Shown: positions 1 to 7,190, counted from the stretch's first letter. The stretch is 18,444 nt of DNA from a bacterium (GCA_013360215.1 JABWCP010000040.1:1-18444); one strand, 5' to 3'. Notes: a model not told the origin generated them from the letters alone. Numbers and translations: made by a program.

Positions 1-54
1 AACGGACGTTTTCACGGTAAAACGATCGTAGAGCATATTCGATCTAAAGAATGA
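1..54 (+). CDS. Possible C-terminal tail of an upstream gene (partial, unidentified)
   Basis: Frame 1 is open from the first base to a TGA at 52-54 and reads NGRFHGKTIVEHIRSKE. The other two forward frames stop within the first 30 bases. The pattern, with a Gly-Lys-x-Ile-Val near a short basic C-terminus, resembles the tail of many NAD(P)-dependent enzymes such as medium-chain dehydrogenases/quinone reductases, but seventeen residues cannot identify a family. It would end 11 bases from the stop of the converging minus-strand gene at 66, a normal tail-to-tail arrangement. The gene body lies outside the window. Confidence 0.4.
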   Translation, partial: NGRFHGKTIVEHIRSKE

Positions 55-65
55 GTTGCATTTAG

Positions 66-617
66 CTACGGAATTAATGCGTGACCTTCGGCTAATACCT
101 GATCGTAGAACAATTCTAGCGCAGGATTGACACCTCGCAATCCCGTCACCACTTTTTCAGTCCAATCATAATATTCTTTACGCCGCAGCGTATCCCATCC
201 TCGTGGCGGCGAATGCGTCACATCGCGTACGTTGCAAATCTTGTCGGCAAGGCGTATGACCTTAGCGGCAGGGCTCAATGCGGCAGCGGTAGCAATCTGC
301 TTTTGTTTACGTTCGCTCTTCATTAACGACGGATCGTCGGTTACTTCTAATACCATAGTAAGAACAGTCTTTCCGAATAATCCGAGGATTTCATCGGGTG
401 TGGTTTGTGTATCCTCTATGGTATCATGTAAAATTGCGGCCACGATAATATCGGGATCGCGTACTTCAGCTACACGCCAAAGTAACTCTGCAACCTGAAT
501 CGGATGATTGATATACGGCGACGCAGCAGGATCTTTGCGTCGCTGGTGCCGGTGTTTTTCGGCTGAAAAATGTATGGCGGATAAAATCTGCGTGAGATGT
601 TGTTCCGAGAAAACCAC
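66..617 (-). CDS. MESH1-like small alarmone hydrolase (HD-domain (p)ppGpp 3'-pyrophosphohydrolase)
   Basis: The 183-residue product is a stand-alone HD-domain protein resembling the hydrolase half of RelA/SpoT and, closely and almost end to end, animal MESH1/HDDC3 (about 179 aa). Shared blocks are QRRKDP near residue 25, YINHP at 35-39, HDTIEDT at 64-70, LADK at 123-126 and GWDTLRRKEYYDW at 140-152. The predicted Mn ligands are His38, His64, Asp65 and Asp125, with Glu68-Asp69 as catalytic acids; this is the human MESH1 set shifted by three. No synthetase, TGS or ACT domain is present. Family members remove the 3'-pyrophosphate of (p)ppGpp; MESH1 also dephosphorylates NADPH. The start is a GTG at 617: an AAGGAG lies 4 bases upstream (622-627), and starting here matches the family N-terminus. 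It is divergent from the peptidase operon, with no partner gene nearby. Family certain; substrate inferred. Confidence 0.88.
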   Translation of the reverse strand: MVFSEQHLTQILSAIHFSAEKHRHQRRKDPAASPYINHPIQVAELLWRVAEVRDPDIIVAAILHDTIEDTQTTPDEILGLFGKTVLTMVLEVTDDPSLMKSERKQKQIATAAALSPAAKVIRLADKICNVRDVTHSPPRGWDTLRRKEYYDWTEKVVTGLRGVNPALELFYDQVLAEGHALIP

Positions 618-742
618 AGCGCTCCTTATGTGCAGTCAAAAAAAAAATATGTCAAAACGCGTGAATGCGGTATGGAGTTTTTTTTCAAGAATCCTCAATC
701 GTAATCAAGCTACGACTGTAACTATCAACAATACAAGGAACA

Positions 743-770
743 TTTACACTTGGTCTGGCACTAATATAAT
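743..770 (+). promoter_or_regulatory. Candidate sigma-70 promoter for the S41 peptidase/ECF sigma operon
   Basis: TTTACA at 743-748 and a perfect TATAAT at 765-770 are separated by 16 bases on the + strand. Transcription would begin near 777, giving an untranslated leader of about 150 bases that includes both inverted repeats at 812-827 and 894-921. The region is AT-rich and lies between divergent genes, so a promoter is expected. If the organism uses a Bacteroidetes-type housekeeping sigma (TTTG / TAnnTTTG), this consensus match may be accidental. Confidence 0.35.
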
Positions 771-811
771 TGTTGATATGAGCTTAAGTATGAGTCTTGT
801 GATGACGTTCG

Positions 812-827
812 TATAAAGTTCTTTATC
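812..827. promoter_or_regulatory. Upstream inverted repeat of the TATAAAG/CTTTATA type
   Basis: TATAAAG (812-818), two bases, then CTTTATC (821-827): six bases pair around a 2-base centre. The same TATAAAG/CTTTATA core recurs in the longer palindrome at 894-921, with 88 bases between centres. Two copies of one dyad in one regulatory gap suggest binding sites for a dimeric DNA-binding protein, but the short AT-rich core could recur by chance. Confidence 0.35.
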
Positions 828-893
828 AAATGTGTGCGGCCTCTTTCTGATAAAATTAATTACGCGTTGTTAACCTTTCTACGTATCAAACGT

Positions 894-921
894 CTTAGTA
901 TAAAGGCTTCTTTATACTAAG
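894..921. promoter_or_regulatory. 12-bp perfect inverted repeat overlapping the ribosome binding site of the S41 peptidase gene
   Basis: CTTAGTATAAAG (894-905), loop GCTT (906-909), then CTTTATACTAAG (910-921), a perfect 12-bp stem. Its right arm ends in the first bases of the Shine-Dalgarno AAGGAG (919-924), 5 bases before the ATG at 930. As RNA the hairpin would partly cover the ribosome binding site and could gate translation. As DNA it is a classic symmetric operator. It is not a terminator, because no T-run follows. The structure is seen directly; the mechanism is inferred. Confidence 0.6.
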
Positions 922-929
922 GAGAACGT

Positions 930-2252
930 ATGACCCGGTATGTATTCATTTTGTACATGGCGCTATTCGCTGGGATAGTACATGCATCAGCCCAACAAAT
1001 TACACATGAACAGAAAGCCGCGATTATTGAAACAACGGCAGGTTTGTTAGATGAACATTATGTTTTTCCGGATAAAGCAAAAATCGTCGGAAAGATGCTG
1101 GTAGATAAATTGAAAAATAGGGGATATGATTCGTTCAGAGATGGGGAGGCGTTTATTCAGGTTCTCAATGAAGATTTGACCACAGCTTTATCTGATCAAC
1201 ATATTAAGATTACTTTTGATCCGCGTCGCGTTAAACAAATTAAAATGGAAAAAGACAATGATGGTAAAAAATTACCGTTGACTAAAGAATGGTTCGAGCG
1301 ATTGCGTTTTGAAAATTTCAGACTTCGCAAAGTGGAATGGATGGATGGAAATATAGGCTATTTTCGTTTCCTAAATTTTACCGAACTTGATGTGGCCAAG
1401 GAAGCGATCAGCGCTTCAATGACGTTTATAAGACATTCTGATGCCATCATAATAGATTTGCGGGACAATGGCGGCGGTCATTCCGAAACCTTGCATTATT
1501 TGCTTAGTTATTTTTTGCCGGATCGCCAGAAAATCGGTGAGTTTCACTATCGTAAAAACAATCGCGTTGAAGAAATTAGGATTCCATCGGATACATCCGT
1601 AAAGAAAATTCCGAATGATGTGCCGTTATTTCTTTTGGTGAGTCGTAAAACCTCATCGGCGGCGGAAGGTATGGCATCGGTGCTGCAGTCGTCGGGGCGC
1701 GCCATAGTTGTCGGTGAACGGACTAGAGGCGAAGGAAATCCTGGAGAATTGTTTATACTAAATGACAATCTGTACATGATGATTCCAACAGCGGTCAGCA
1801 AGAATGTGTGGCCCGAAAAACTGCCGGTGGAAGGTCATGGTGTTCAGCCGGATCATGTCATCGCTTCTGAGCTCGCACTTGAAAAGGCGAAACTGGAGAT
1901 ATGTAAAACTTTCGCTTCTTCTTCCAAGATAAAGGAATTAAAACAATCCTACCTTTGGCAAATACCGGTGTGGGAATATGCAATAGCTCCGCAAACCATG
2001 CCCGAATACTTCCGGAGTACGCTGTGTGGTTCTTACAACGAAGGAAGGCAAATAATTTACGAAAACGGAATGTATTATTATGTCAATAAGGATAAACAGC
2101 AGTTCAGACTTATGAATTACGGGCAAAATATATTGGCGATGGAAGGGAAACCATTTGTTCGAATACGAATACCTGCCAATGAGCAAAAAATAACGTATTT
2201 TGAGTTTATATGGGATGATGAGTTTTCTGAGCGAGTTGCACGCATCGAATAA
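930..2252 (+). CDS. Exported S41 family peptidase (IRBP/tricorn-type)
   Basis: This 440-residue protein has a Sec signal peptide (hydrophobic stretch about 4-18, ending HASAQQ), so it acts in the periplasm or outside. An N-terminal helical domain (about 25-85) of the type seen in IRBP-like peptidases is followed by the S41 core. LSDQHIKI carries His91, NIGYFRF and DAIIIDLRDNGGG (171-183) form the core strand and glycine loop, and TSSAAEG (241-247) carries the predicted nucleophile Ser243. The Lys that CtpA/Prc enzymes have 25 residues after Ser is Glu268 here (GERTRGEG), and no PDZ domain is evident, so it belongs to the IRBP/tricorn branch rather than the Ctp proteases. Residues 335-440 form an extra C-terminal domain of unknown role. 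Start: AAGGAG 5 bases before ATG. It heads an operon with an ECF sigma/anti-sigma pair, 24 bases before the next gene. Confidence 0.88.
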   Translation: MTRYVFILYMALFAGIVHASAQQITHEQKAAIIETTAGLLDEHYVFPDKAKIVGKMLVDKLKNRGYDSFRDGEAFIQVLNEDLTTALSDQHIKITFDPRRVKQIKMEKDNDGKKLPLTKEWFERLRFENFRLRKVEWMDGNIGYFRFLNFTELDVAKEAISASMTFIRHSDAIIIDLRDNGGGHSETLHYLLSYFLPDRQKIGEFHYRKNNRVEEIRIPSDTSVKKIPNDVPLFLLVSRKTSSAAEGMASVLQSSGRAIVVGERTRGEGNPGELFILNDNLYMMIPTAVSKNVWPEKLPVEGHGVQPDHVIASELALEKAKLEICKTFASSSKIKELKQSYLWQIPVWEYAIAPQTMPEYFRSTLCGSYNEGRQIIYENGMYYYVNKDKQQFRLMNYGQNILAMEGKPFVRIRIPANEQKITYFEFIWDDEFSERVARIE

Positions 2253-2276
2253 CCAATACAGAATCGGAGAAATATT

Positions 2277-2732
2277 ATGTTAGAAGAAGTCGTACTGTTT
2301 CCTGCGCTAATGCTGTTGATCGGGTGGGCTTTATGGCTCTGGACGCGTAAGACACAAATGCGTCATCGGGAACGACTGAAACAATTGGAATTGCAGCATG
2401 AGTTGGCAAAAAAATTTTCATCCAGCCCGGAATTCATAACATTTGTACAAAGTGAAGAAGGGAAAAGAATATTTACAAATCATGAATCGGGAGTTCATTT
2501 TAAAATAATCCGTTATGTGACCGGCGCATTATTACTGATGCTAATAGGCGTTGCTATGATTATCAACGCGTATTCATATCGTTTTGAGACGGATTCAAAT
2601 TATGTGAGTAAAGCGCAGGACTTTTATTATTGGGGTAGTCTTGCCGTTGCCATCGGAATCGGGCTTGCTGTCAATGCATACGTCACCGTATGGCTTGGCA
2701 AAAAATGGAACTTATTCGGTGACCGCAAGTAA
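2277..2732 (+). CDS. Small membrane protein of unknown function in the ECF sigma operon
   Basis: 151 residues with three predicted membrane segments: about 5-23 (hydrophobic, ending WLWTRK), 78-96 (YVTGALLLMLIGVAMIINAY) and 117-138. Between segments 1 and 2 lies a charged, helix-prone stretch (about 26-70, RHRERLKQLELQHELAKKF) that is probably cytoplasmic and could form a coiled coil. The RHRERLKQLE pattern after an N-terminal membrane anchor is common in small proteins encoded beside ECF sigma factors, but I cannot name a family with confidence. A GGAGA lies before the ATG. It sits 24 bases after the peptidase and 5 bases before the sigma gene, so a role in the same signalling unit is likely. 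Confidence 0.8.
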   Translation: MLEEVVLFPALMLLIGWALWLWTRKTQMRHRERLKQLELQHELAKKFSSSPEFITFVQSEEGKRIFTNHESGVHFKIIRYVTGALLLMLIGVAMIINAYSYRFETDSNYVSKAQDFYYWGSLAVAIGIGLAVNAYVTVWLGKKWNLFGDRK

Positions 2733-2737
2733 CCGAC

Positions 2738-3238
2738 ATGCGAGAAGATGATTTTAAAATATTTTACGAATCCTACGCAAAGACGTTATGGGCTTATGCA
2801 TTGCGCCTGACCGGTGATGCATCGTTGGCAGACGATATTGTGCAAGAGAGCTTTATTCGTCTGTTGCATCGCGATATAGATTCACTTACGGACGCGCAAC
2901 GCAAATCCTATCTGTTTCAAACGGCGACTAATCTATTCAGGGACCACTTGCGTAAAACCAAAAGAACAGTGGCATGGGACGACGTAGATGAGAATGTGTT
3001 CATGAAGACGGCTGTGTACGGAGAAGCCGTGGATTTTACCACTGCGTTTGATCAATTACCGCCGCAACAACGCGCACTTTTGTGGATGGCGTATGCCGAA
3101 GATTATACCCATGAAGAAATTGCACGTGCTTTGGAATTAAAACCATCCAGCGTAAAAGTATTACTTTTCAGAGCGAAAAAACAATTGACAGACGTACTCA
3201 CCCGTTTAGGAATAACAAAGGAAAACCGGCATGACTAA
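2738..3238 (+). CDS. ECF (sigma-70 family, group 4) RNA polymerase sigma factor
   Basis: 166 residues with the two domains of an extracytoplasmic-function sigma factor. Region 2 spans about 10-75: YALRLTGDASLADDIVQESFIRLL contains the typical D-A-E/D-D-I-V-Q-E-x-F core-binding motif, and YLFQTATNLFRDHLRK is the -10 recognition helix. Region 4 spans about 104-155: QLPPQQRALLWMAYAEDYTHEEIARALELKPSSVKVLLFRAKKQL, a helix-turn-helix for -35 recognition. No C-terminal extension. No strong Shine-Dalgarno precedes the ATG, which lies 5 bases after the previous stop, so translation is probably coupled. Its last 8 bases overlap the anti-sigma gene. It likely directs RNA polymerase to envelope-related genes; the regulon cannot be told from here. 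Confidence 0.93.
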   Translation: MREDDFKIFYESYAKTLWAYALRLTGDASLADDIVQESFIRLLHRDIDSLTDAQRKSYLFQTATNLFRDHLRKTKRTVAWDDVDENVFMKTAVYGEAVDFTTAFDQLPPQQRALLWMAYAEDYTHEEIARALELKPSSVKVLLFRAKKQLTDVLTRLGITKENRHD

Positions 3239-3674
3239 CTGTGAATACGAAGCTAAAGTGTTACAATCAATAACTGACAACCGATGGAGTGATGAGATTC
3301 ACCATCATATCCGTGAATGTGAAAATTGCCGAATGATTGCAGAAGTAACACCCCGAATCAAAATACTGCGCGATGAAACTAAAAATCAGGCTGTGGTTCC
3401 ATTTTATCGCTGGATATACATACAGGCCGCAATACGGTTAAAAGAGAAAAAAACGGCACAGCTGAAATTCAGAAGTAATATCATGCTTGCTCTGACAGTC
3501 CTAATCGCATGTATCGGTGTGACGTTGCTTTTTGAGTTCAACGGGTATTCTCCGCTAAATGTATCGAAACAATGGGGTAGTTCGGATGTTTTGTTCGTTT
3601 TGACGGGATTGGGAGTATGGCTTCTATCGCAATGGCCACTACATTTTATCGGCGAAATAGAGAATCAAAAATAA
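3231..3674 (+). CDS. Zinc-finger (ZAS-type) membrane anti-sigma factor
   Basis: 147 residues. The N-terminus has the zinc anti-sigma signature HxxxCxxC as His26-Cys30-Cys33 (HIRECENC), with Cys4 as a possible further ligand. This helical domain binds and holds ECF sigma factors. Two hydrophobic segments follow, about 82-103 and 119-138, so the protein is probably anchored in the inner membrane with almost no periplasmic domain (about 15 residues between segments). The ATG lies inside the end of the sigma gene (ATGACTAA overlap), the classic coupled arrangement of a sigma factor and its cognate inhibitor. The stop is one base from the stop of the converging gene at 3676. Without a sizable sensor domain, the signal may come through the membrane or the two companion proteins. 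Confidence 0.85.
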   Translation: MTNCEYEAKVLQSITDNRWSDEIHHHIRECENCRMIAEVTPRIKILRDETKNQAVVPFYRWIYIQAAIRLKEKKTAQLKFRSNIMLALTVLIACIGVTLLFEFNGYSPLNVSKQWGSSDVLFVLTGLGVWLLSQWPLHFIGEIENQK

Positions 3675-3675
3675 T

Positions 3676-4167
3676 TTATCTAAGGTACGTTTCAGATACG
3701 GCGTAATAAATGGCCATGAGCCCGCTAAAAACGCTGCTTGCAATAAAACGCCGTTCGAGAGGAACTGTGTTTTGTATGATGTAGTTACCGGCAAAAGAAA
3801 TCACGATCGCACCGGTAAAAGAAGATAAGCCGCTCATCCAGGAAGTGTGTAGTAAAACCGATAACGAAGGCCAAGTCAGAATGGTTGACGGGTTGAGACT
3901 TGCACGAATAAGAAAAATATGCCGGGCGATCCAAAGCGGATTAAAATATGCGATAGCGGCGAGTGTGCGTGGGAACCAATGGTTGAAAGTTCGGTTGATC
4001 CATCCGAAGTATAAGGGGATCTCAAACGCATAGATCAAACCGCCCGCGAGAGCCATTGTCACAATGCGTACTGCGTTAACCTCACCCCATATGATTTGCG
4101 TTATCAGATCGCCCAAAGGGTATATGATAAACCCGGCTATGCGGTTCTTATTGAGAAATGTGCGCAT
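3676..4167 (-). CDS. Polytopic membrane protein, possibly Mpv17/PMP22-like
   Basis: 163 residues, strongly hydrophobic, with about four membrane segments. The opening section has GFIIYPLGDLITQIIWGE, then a block with R...ALAGGLIYAFEIPLYFGWINRTF, and the later part has FNPLWIARHIFLIRASL and W-rich segments. The order G-D-x-x-x-Q, arginine, glycine, proline and aromatic-W is reminiscent of the Mpv17/PMP22 family, which is best known from eukaryotic organelles but also occurs in some bacteria. The match is weak and judged by eye. It is the last gene of the minus-strand run, 22 bases after udk, and converges with the anti-sigma gene. Function unknown. Confidence 0.7.
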   Translation of the reverse strand: MRTFLNKNRIAGFIIYPLGDLITQIIWGEVNAVRIVTMALAGGLIYAFEIPLYFGWINRTFNHWFPRTLAAIAYFNPLWIARHIFLIRASLNPSTILTWPSLSVLLHTSWMSGLSSFTGAIVISFAGNYIIQNTVPLERRFIASSVFSGLMAIYYAVSETYLR

Positions 4168-4189
4168 TGTTTTGGGTGGTCGCCGTAGC

Positions 4190-4822
4190 TTATTGGATTT
4201 CGTTTAGCAGCGTGCGGATTTTAGTCATCAGAATATCCACGCCGACGACATTTTCTACACCGTGCGGGATGATAATATCGGCATAGCGTTTGGAGGGTTC
4301 GACAAATTGTAAGTGCATGGGGCGCACAAATTTTTCATACTGCTCGATGACGGAATCAATCGTACGTGCACGCTCACGTATATCTCTCTGCAAACGGCGA
4401 ATCAGCCTAACATCCGCGTCGGTATCAATATAGACTTTGATATCCATCAGATCGCGTAATTCGGGGTTTTCTAAAATCAGAATACCTTCCAGTAGGATCA
4501 CTTTGTGCGGTTCGAGAGCTGTCACTTCCGAAGTGCGTGCATGGGTCTTATGATCGTAGTTGGGAATGCGAATGGTTTCCCCGCGCAGCGCTTGTTTAAG
4601 ATGATCAACTAACAAATGATTATCGAAAGCGTCGGGATGATCAAAATTATGACCGGCGCGTTCCTGATGCGGGATTTGCGATAAATCTTTGTAATACGAA
4701 TCCTGAGCGATGATGACTACTTGATTATGACCGCCAAGGGTTTCAAAGATTTTTTTGGATACGGATGTTTTACCGGAAGCAGTTCCTCCGGCGACGCCGA
4801 TCAAGATGTGTTTTTTGGACAT
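4190..4822 (-). CDS. udk: Uridine kinase
   Basis: 210 residues, the usual length for bacterial Udk. It phosphorylates uridine and cytidine to UMP and CMP in pyrimidine salvage in the cytoplasm. The Walker A P-loop is GGTASGKT (12-19, Lys18). QDSYYKDL, about 41-48, supplies the nucleoside-binding Asp-Ser-Tyr-Tyr block. Further landmarks are NFDHPDAFD near 59-67, PNYDHKTHAR, ILLEGILIL, DTDADVRLIRRLQRDIRERAR (the arginine-rich lid) and FVEPSKRYADIIIP. All family landmarks are intact. It begins 9 bases after the xdhB stop, so it is almost certainly co-transcribed with it. Pairing with xanthine dehydrogenase suggests a nucleoside/nucleobase salvage and breakdown unit. Confidence 0.95.
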   Translation of the reverse strand: MSKKHILIGVAGGTASGKTSVSKKIFETLGGHNQVVIIAQDSYYKDLSQIPHQERAGHNFDHPDAFDNHLLVDHLKQALRGETIRIPNYDHKTHARTSEVTALEPHKVILLEGILILENPELRDLMDIKVYIDTDADVRLIRRLQRDIRERARTIDSVIEQYEKFVRPMHLQFVEPSKRYADIIIPHGVENVVGVDILMTKIRTLLNEIQ

Positions 4823-4831
4823 AGATGTATG

Positions 4832-7150
4832 TTACTGTGGTTTTATTTTGGATTTCAATTTTTCGATGGCTGTTAATACGGCTTCATTCGTAGCCGGTAA
4901 TGTAAATTCCGGCTCGTAGCGATGATGGCTTACGGCCGACACGGCATCTTTGATCGCGAGCCAGCCTGAAAGACCTAGCATAAAAGGCGGTTCGGCGACG
5001 GCTTTACTGGAATGTATCGTATTGGCGTTGGGTGCGTTTTGTAAAAGTGCAACGCGAAAATCTTTGGGAATATCCTGCACGCCGGGGATTTTGTACGTAT
5101 CGGGCGAATGGGTGAGTAAACGACCCGCCGCGTCGTGTTTTATTTCTTCGGTGGTACACCAACCGAGGCCTTGAATATAGCCGCCTTCGATCTGGCCTAT
5201 GTCGATCGCAGGATTGATGGATTCGCCGACATCGTGCAATATATCCGAGCGTAAAAATGAATACCCGCCGGTGAGCGTGTCAACCAACACTTCAGTAATG
5301 CACATACCGTAAGCAAAATAATGAAAAGGTCGTCCTTCGCCTTTTTCTCTGTCAAAAAATATTCCCGGTGTACGATAATAACCTGTAGCACTGAGGCTGA
5401 CCTGTTTCATAACCGCGATCGGCATCAGTTCGTCAAATTTTATAAGACGCTTTGGATAACGCATATCATAAACCGTATCATCCTCAAATACGATATCATC
5501 CGGCGATGAGCGCACTTCGAGAGCCCGCTCATTAAAATAATCCGCGGCGACACGCATCAATCGCAATTTTAATTGATCAATCGCATTTTTGACGGCCATG
5601 CCGTTGAGATCCGTTCCGGCCGAAGCCGCTGTGGCGGATGTATTCGGAACTTTAGATGTATTGGTCGCATTGACTTTGATGCGGGTGAGAGGCACGCCGA
5701 GTTCTTTGGCAGCAATTTGAGCAATTTTCGTGTGGAGTCCCTGACCCATTTCCGTGCCACCGTGGTTGACGAGTACGCTGCCGTCTTTGTAGATATGAAC
5801 CAGTGCGCCGGCTTGATTGAGAAAAGAAGTCGTAAATGAAATACCGAATTTTACCGGCGTGAGGGCTATCCCTTTTTTCTGAAATTCATTCTCGGTGTTA
5901 AACAGGTGAATGGCGCGGCGGCGCTCCCAATAATCGGAAGTATTCATAAGTTGTTCAAAGATGACCGGCAAACGATTTTGTTCGATCACTTGCCCGTAAG
6001 GCGTCGTCTGATTTTCGTTCGTTCCGTAAAAATTAATTTGACGGACTTCTGCGGCATCTTTTTGCAGGCTTCGTGCTATCTGGTCAATGATGTTTTCGAT
6101 AACGGCCATACCTTGCGGGCCGCCGAATCCGCGAAATGCTGTGTTGGATGGAAGATTGGTTTTCCATGCGTTGCCGATGATCTCGATATGCGGGATGAAA
6201 TAAGCATTGTCACTGTGCAACATCGCACGTTCTAAAATCGCAAAAGATAAATCCGTAGCAGCGCCGGCGTCGGCATTCAGTTCGATCTTTAGAGCCGTGA
6301 TTTTTCCGTGGTCATCAAATCCGACTTCATAATGCGATAAAAACGGGTGACGTTTTCCCGTCATGATCTGATCGTCATCACGAAATAGTCGAATTTTTAC
6401 ATGGCGTCCGGTGGACCGGGCCAGCAAAGCCGCCCACGCAGCCGTGTGGTTGCCTTGCGTTTCTTTACCGCCGAAACCGCCGCCCATACGCCGCACTTCG
6501 ACGACGACGTCATGTTTGGCAATGCCTAAAACTTCGGAGACAATCGCTTGCGTTTCGGAAGGATGTTGTGTGGAACTGTAGAGATTGATTTCATCGCCTT
6601 CGCCCGGTACCGCAAGACAGGTCTGTGTTTCTAAATACCAGTGTTCCTGCGCTCCGGTAAACAGCGACCCGTTAAGCCGATACGCTGCGTTTTGCAAGTA
6701 CTCATCGGGTTTGCCGCGACGGATTTTTCGCGCCGGTCCGAGCAGTGCATTTTTTTGAATCGCGGTCGGCAAATCGGTAATCACTTCCAGAGGCTCATAT
6801 TCGATTTTTATTTTTTTCGCCGCCTGAAAGCATGCTTCGGGTGAGTCACCCGCAATCAGTACGATAGCCTGGCCGATACAGGTCGTTTCGTGTTCTGCGA
6901 GGCACGGTTCATCATGTACAACGGGCCCCATTTGGTTGTGGCCGGGTATATCGCGCCAGGTCAGCACGGCATGGATTCCCGCGGAAGCGCGTGCATCTTC
7001 AAGTTCGATATGCGTGATGCGTGCGTGTGCATGAGCACTATACACCACGTGACCGTGCAGCATTTGCGGCGGCTCCGGGATGTCGTCAATATAAACCGAA
7101 CGGCCGGACACATGTTTGGCCGCGCTGTCATGAGGGATGGAGGAGTGCAT
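4832..7150 (-). CDS. xdhB: Xanthine dehydrogenase, molybdenum-binding subunit XdhB
   Basis: 772 residues from the ATG at 7150 (Rhodobacter XdhB is about 777). It carries the molybdopterin site that hydroxylates hypoxanthine and xanthine to urate. Molybdenum-cofactor motifs are intact: GGGFGGKE (223-230), FRGFGGPQG (339-347), GGTEMGQGLH, and AVAEPPFMLG with the catalytic Glu720. Purine-site residues of bovine xanthine oxidoreductase are all present: Glu802, Arg880, Arg912, Phe914 and Glu1261 correspond to Glu230, Arg308, Arg340, Phe342 and Glu720. This favours true xanthine dehydrogenase over a generic aldehyde or CO dehydrogenase. A longer in-frame start at 7249 would overlap the caspase gene by 59 bases with a non-homologous 33-residue tail, so 7150 is preferred although its Shine-Dalgarno is poor. 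It lies 40 bases after the caspase gene and 9 before udk. The partner subunit is xdhA at 11054. Confidence 0.95.
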   Translation of the reverse strand: MHSSIPHDSAAKHVSGRSVYIDDIPEPPQMLHGHVVYSAHAHARITHIELEDARASAGIHAVLTWRDIPGHNQMGPVVHDEPCLAEHETTCIGQAIVLIAGDSPEACFQAAKKIKIEYEPLEVITDLPTAIQKNALLGPARKIRRGKPDEYLQNAAYRLNGSLFTGAQEHWYLETQTCLAVPGEGDEINLYSSTQHPSETQAIVSEVLGIAKHDVVVEVRRMGGGFGGKETQGNHTAAWAALLARSTGRHVKIRLFRDDDQIMTGKRHPFLSHYEVGFDDHGKITALKIELNADAGAATDLSFAILERAMLHSDNAYFIPHIEIIGNAWKTNLPSNTAFRGFGGPQGMAVIENIIDQIARSLQKDAAEVRQINFYGTNENQTTPYGQVIEQNRLPVIFEQLMNTSDYWERRRAIHLFNTENEFQKKGIALTPVKFGISFTTSFLNQAGALVHIYKDGSVLVNHGGTEMGQGLHTKIAQIAAKELGVPLTRIKVNATNTSKVPNTSATAASAGTDLNGMAVKNAIDQLKLRLMRVAADYFNERALEVRSSPDDIVFEDDTVYDMRYPKRLIKFDELMPIAVMKQVSLSATGYYRTPGIFFDREKGEGRPFHYFAYGMCITEVLVDTLTGGYSFLRSDILHDVGESINPAIDIGQIEGGYIQGLGWCTTEEIKHDAAGRLLTHSPDTYKIPGVQDIPKDFRVALLQNAPNANTIHSSKAVAEPPFMLGLSGWLAIKDAVSAVSHHRYEPEFTLPATNEAVLTAIEKLKSKIKPQ

Positions 7151-7190
7151 GAATAAATCTATCAAATATATTTTGAAATGCAATTTTCGT

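Larger units (their letters stand above)
618..929. other. Divergent intergenic regulatory region
   Basis: About 310 AT-rich bases separate the start of the alarmone hydrolase gene (minus) from the start of the S41 peptidase gene (plus). It holds the hydrolase Shine-Dalgarno (622-627), A-tracts near 641-650 and 678-685, the candidate promoter at 743-770 and the two dyads at 812-827 and 894-921. A + strand open frame across 508-816 starts antisense inside the hydrolase gene and has no good ribosome site, so it was not accepted as a gene. Confidence 0.6.

Noticed and set aside
508-816. + strand open frame of 102 codons before the S41 peptidase
   Set aside because: It begins antisense inside the alarmone hydrolase, has no ribosome site, and its sequence is Cys/Arg-rich then low-complexity, typical of a shadow frame.
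930-2252. Annotation as carboxy-terminal processing protease (CtpA/Prc)
   Set aside because: No PDZ domain is evident and the catalytic Lys position holds Glu268; the IRBP/tricorn branch of S41 fits better.
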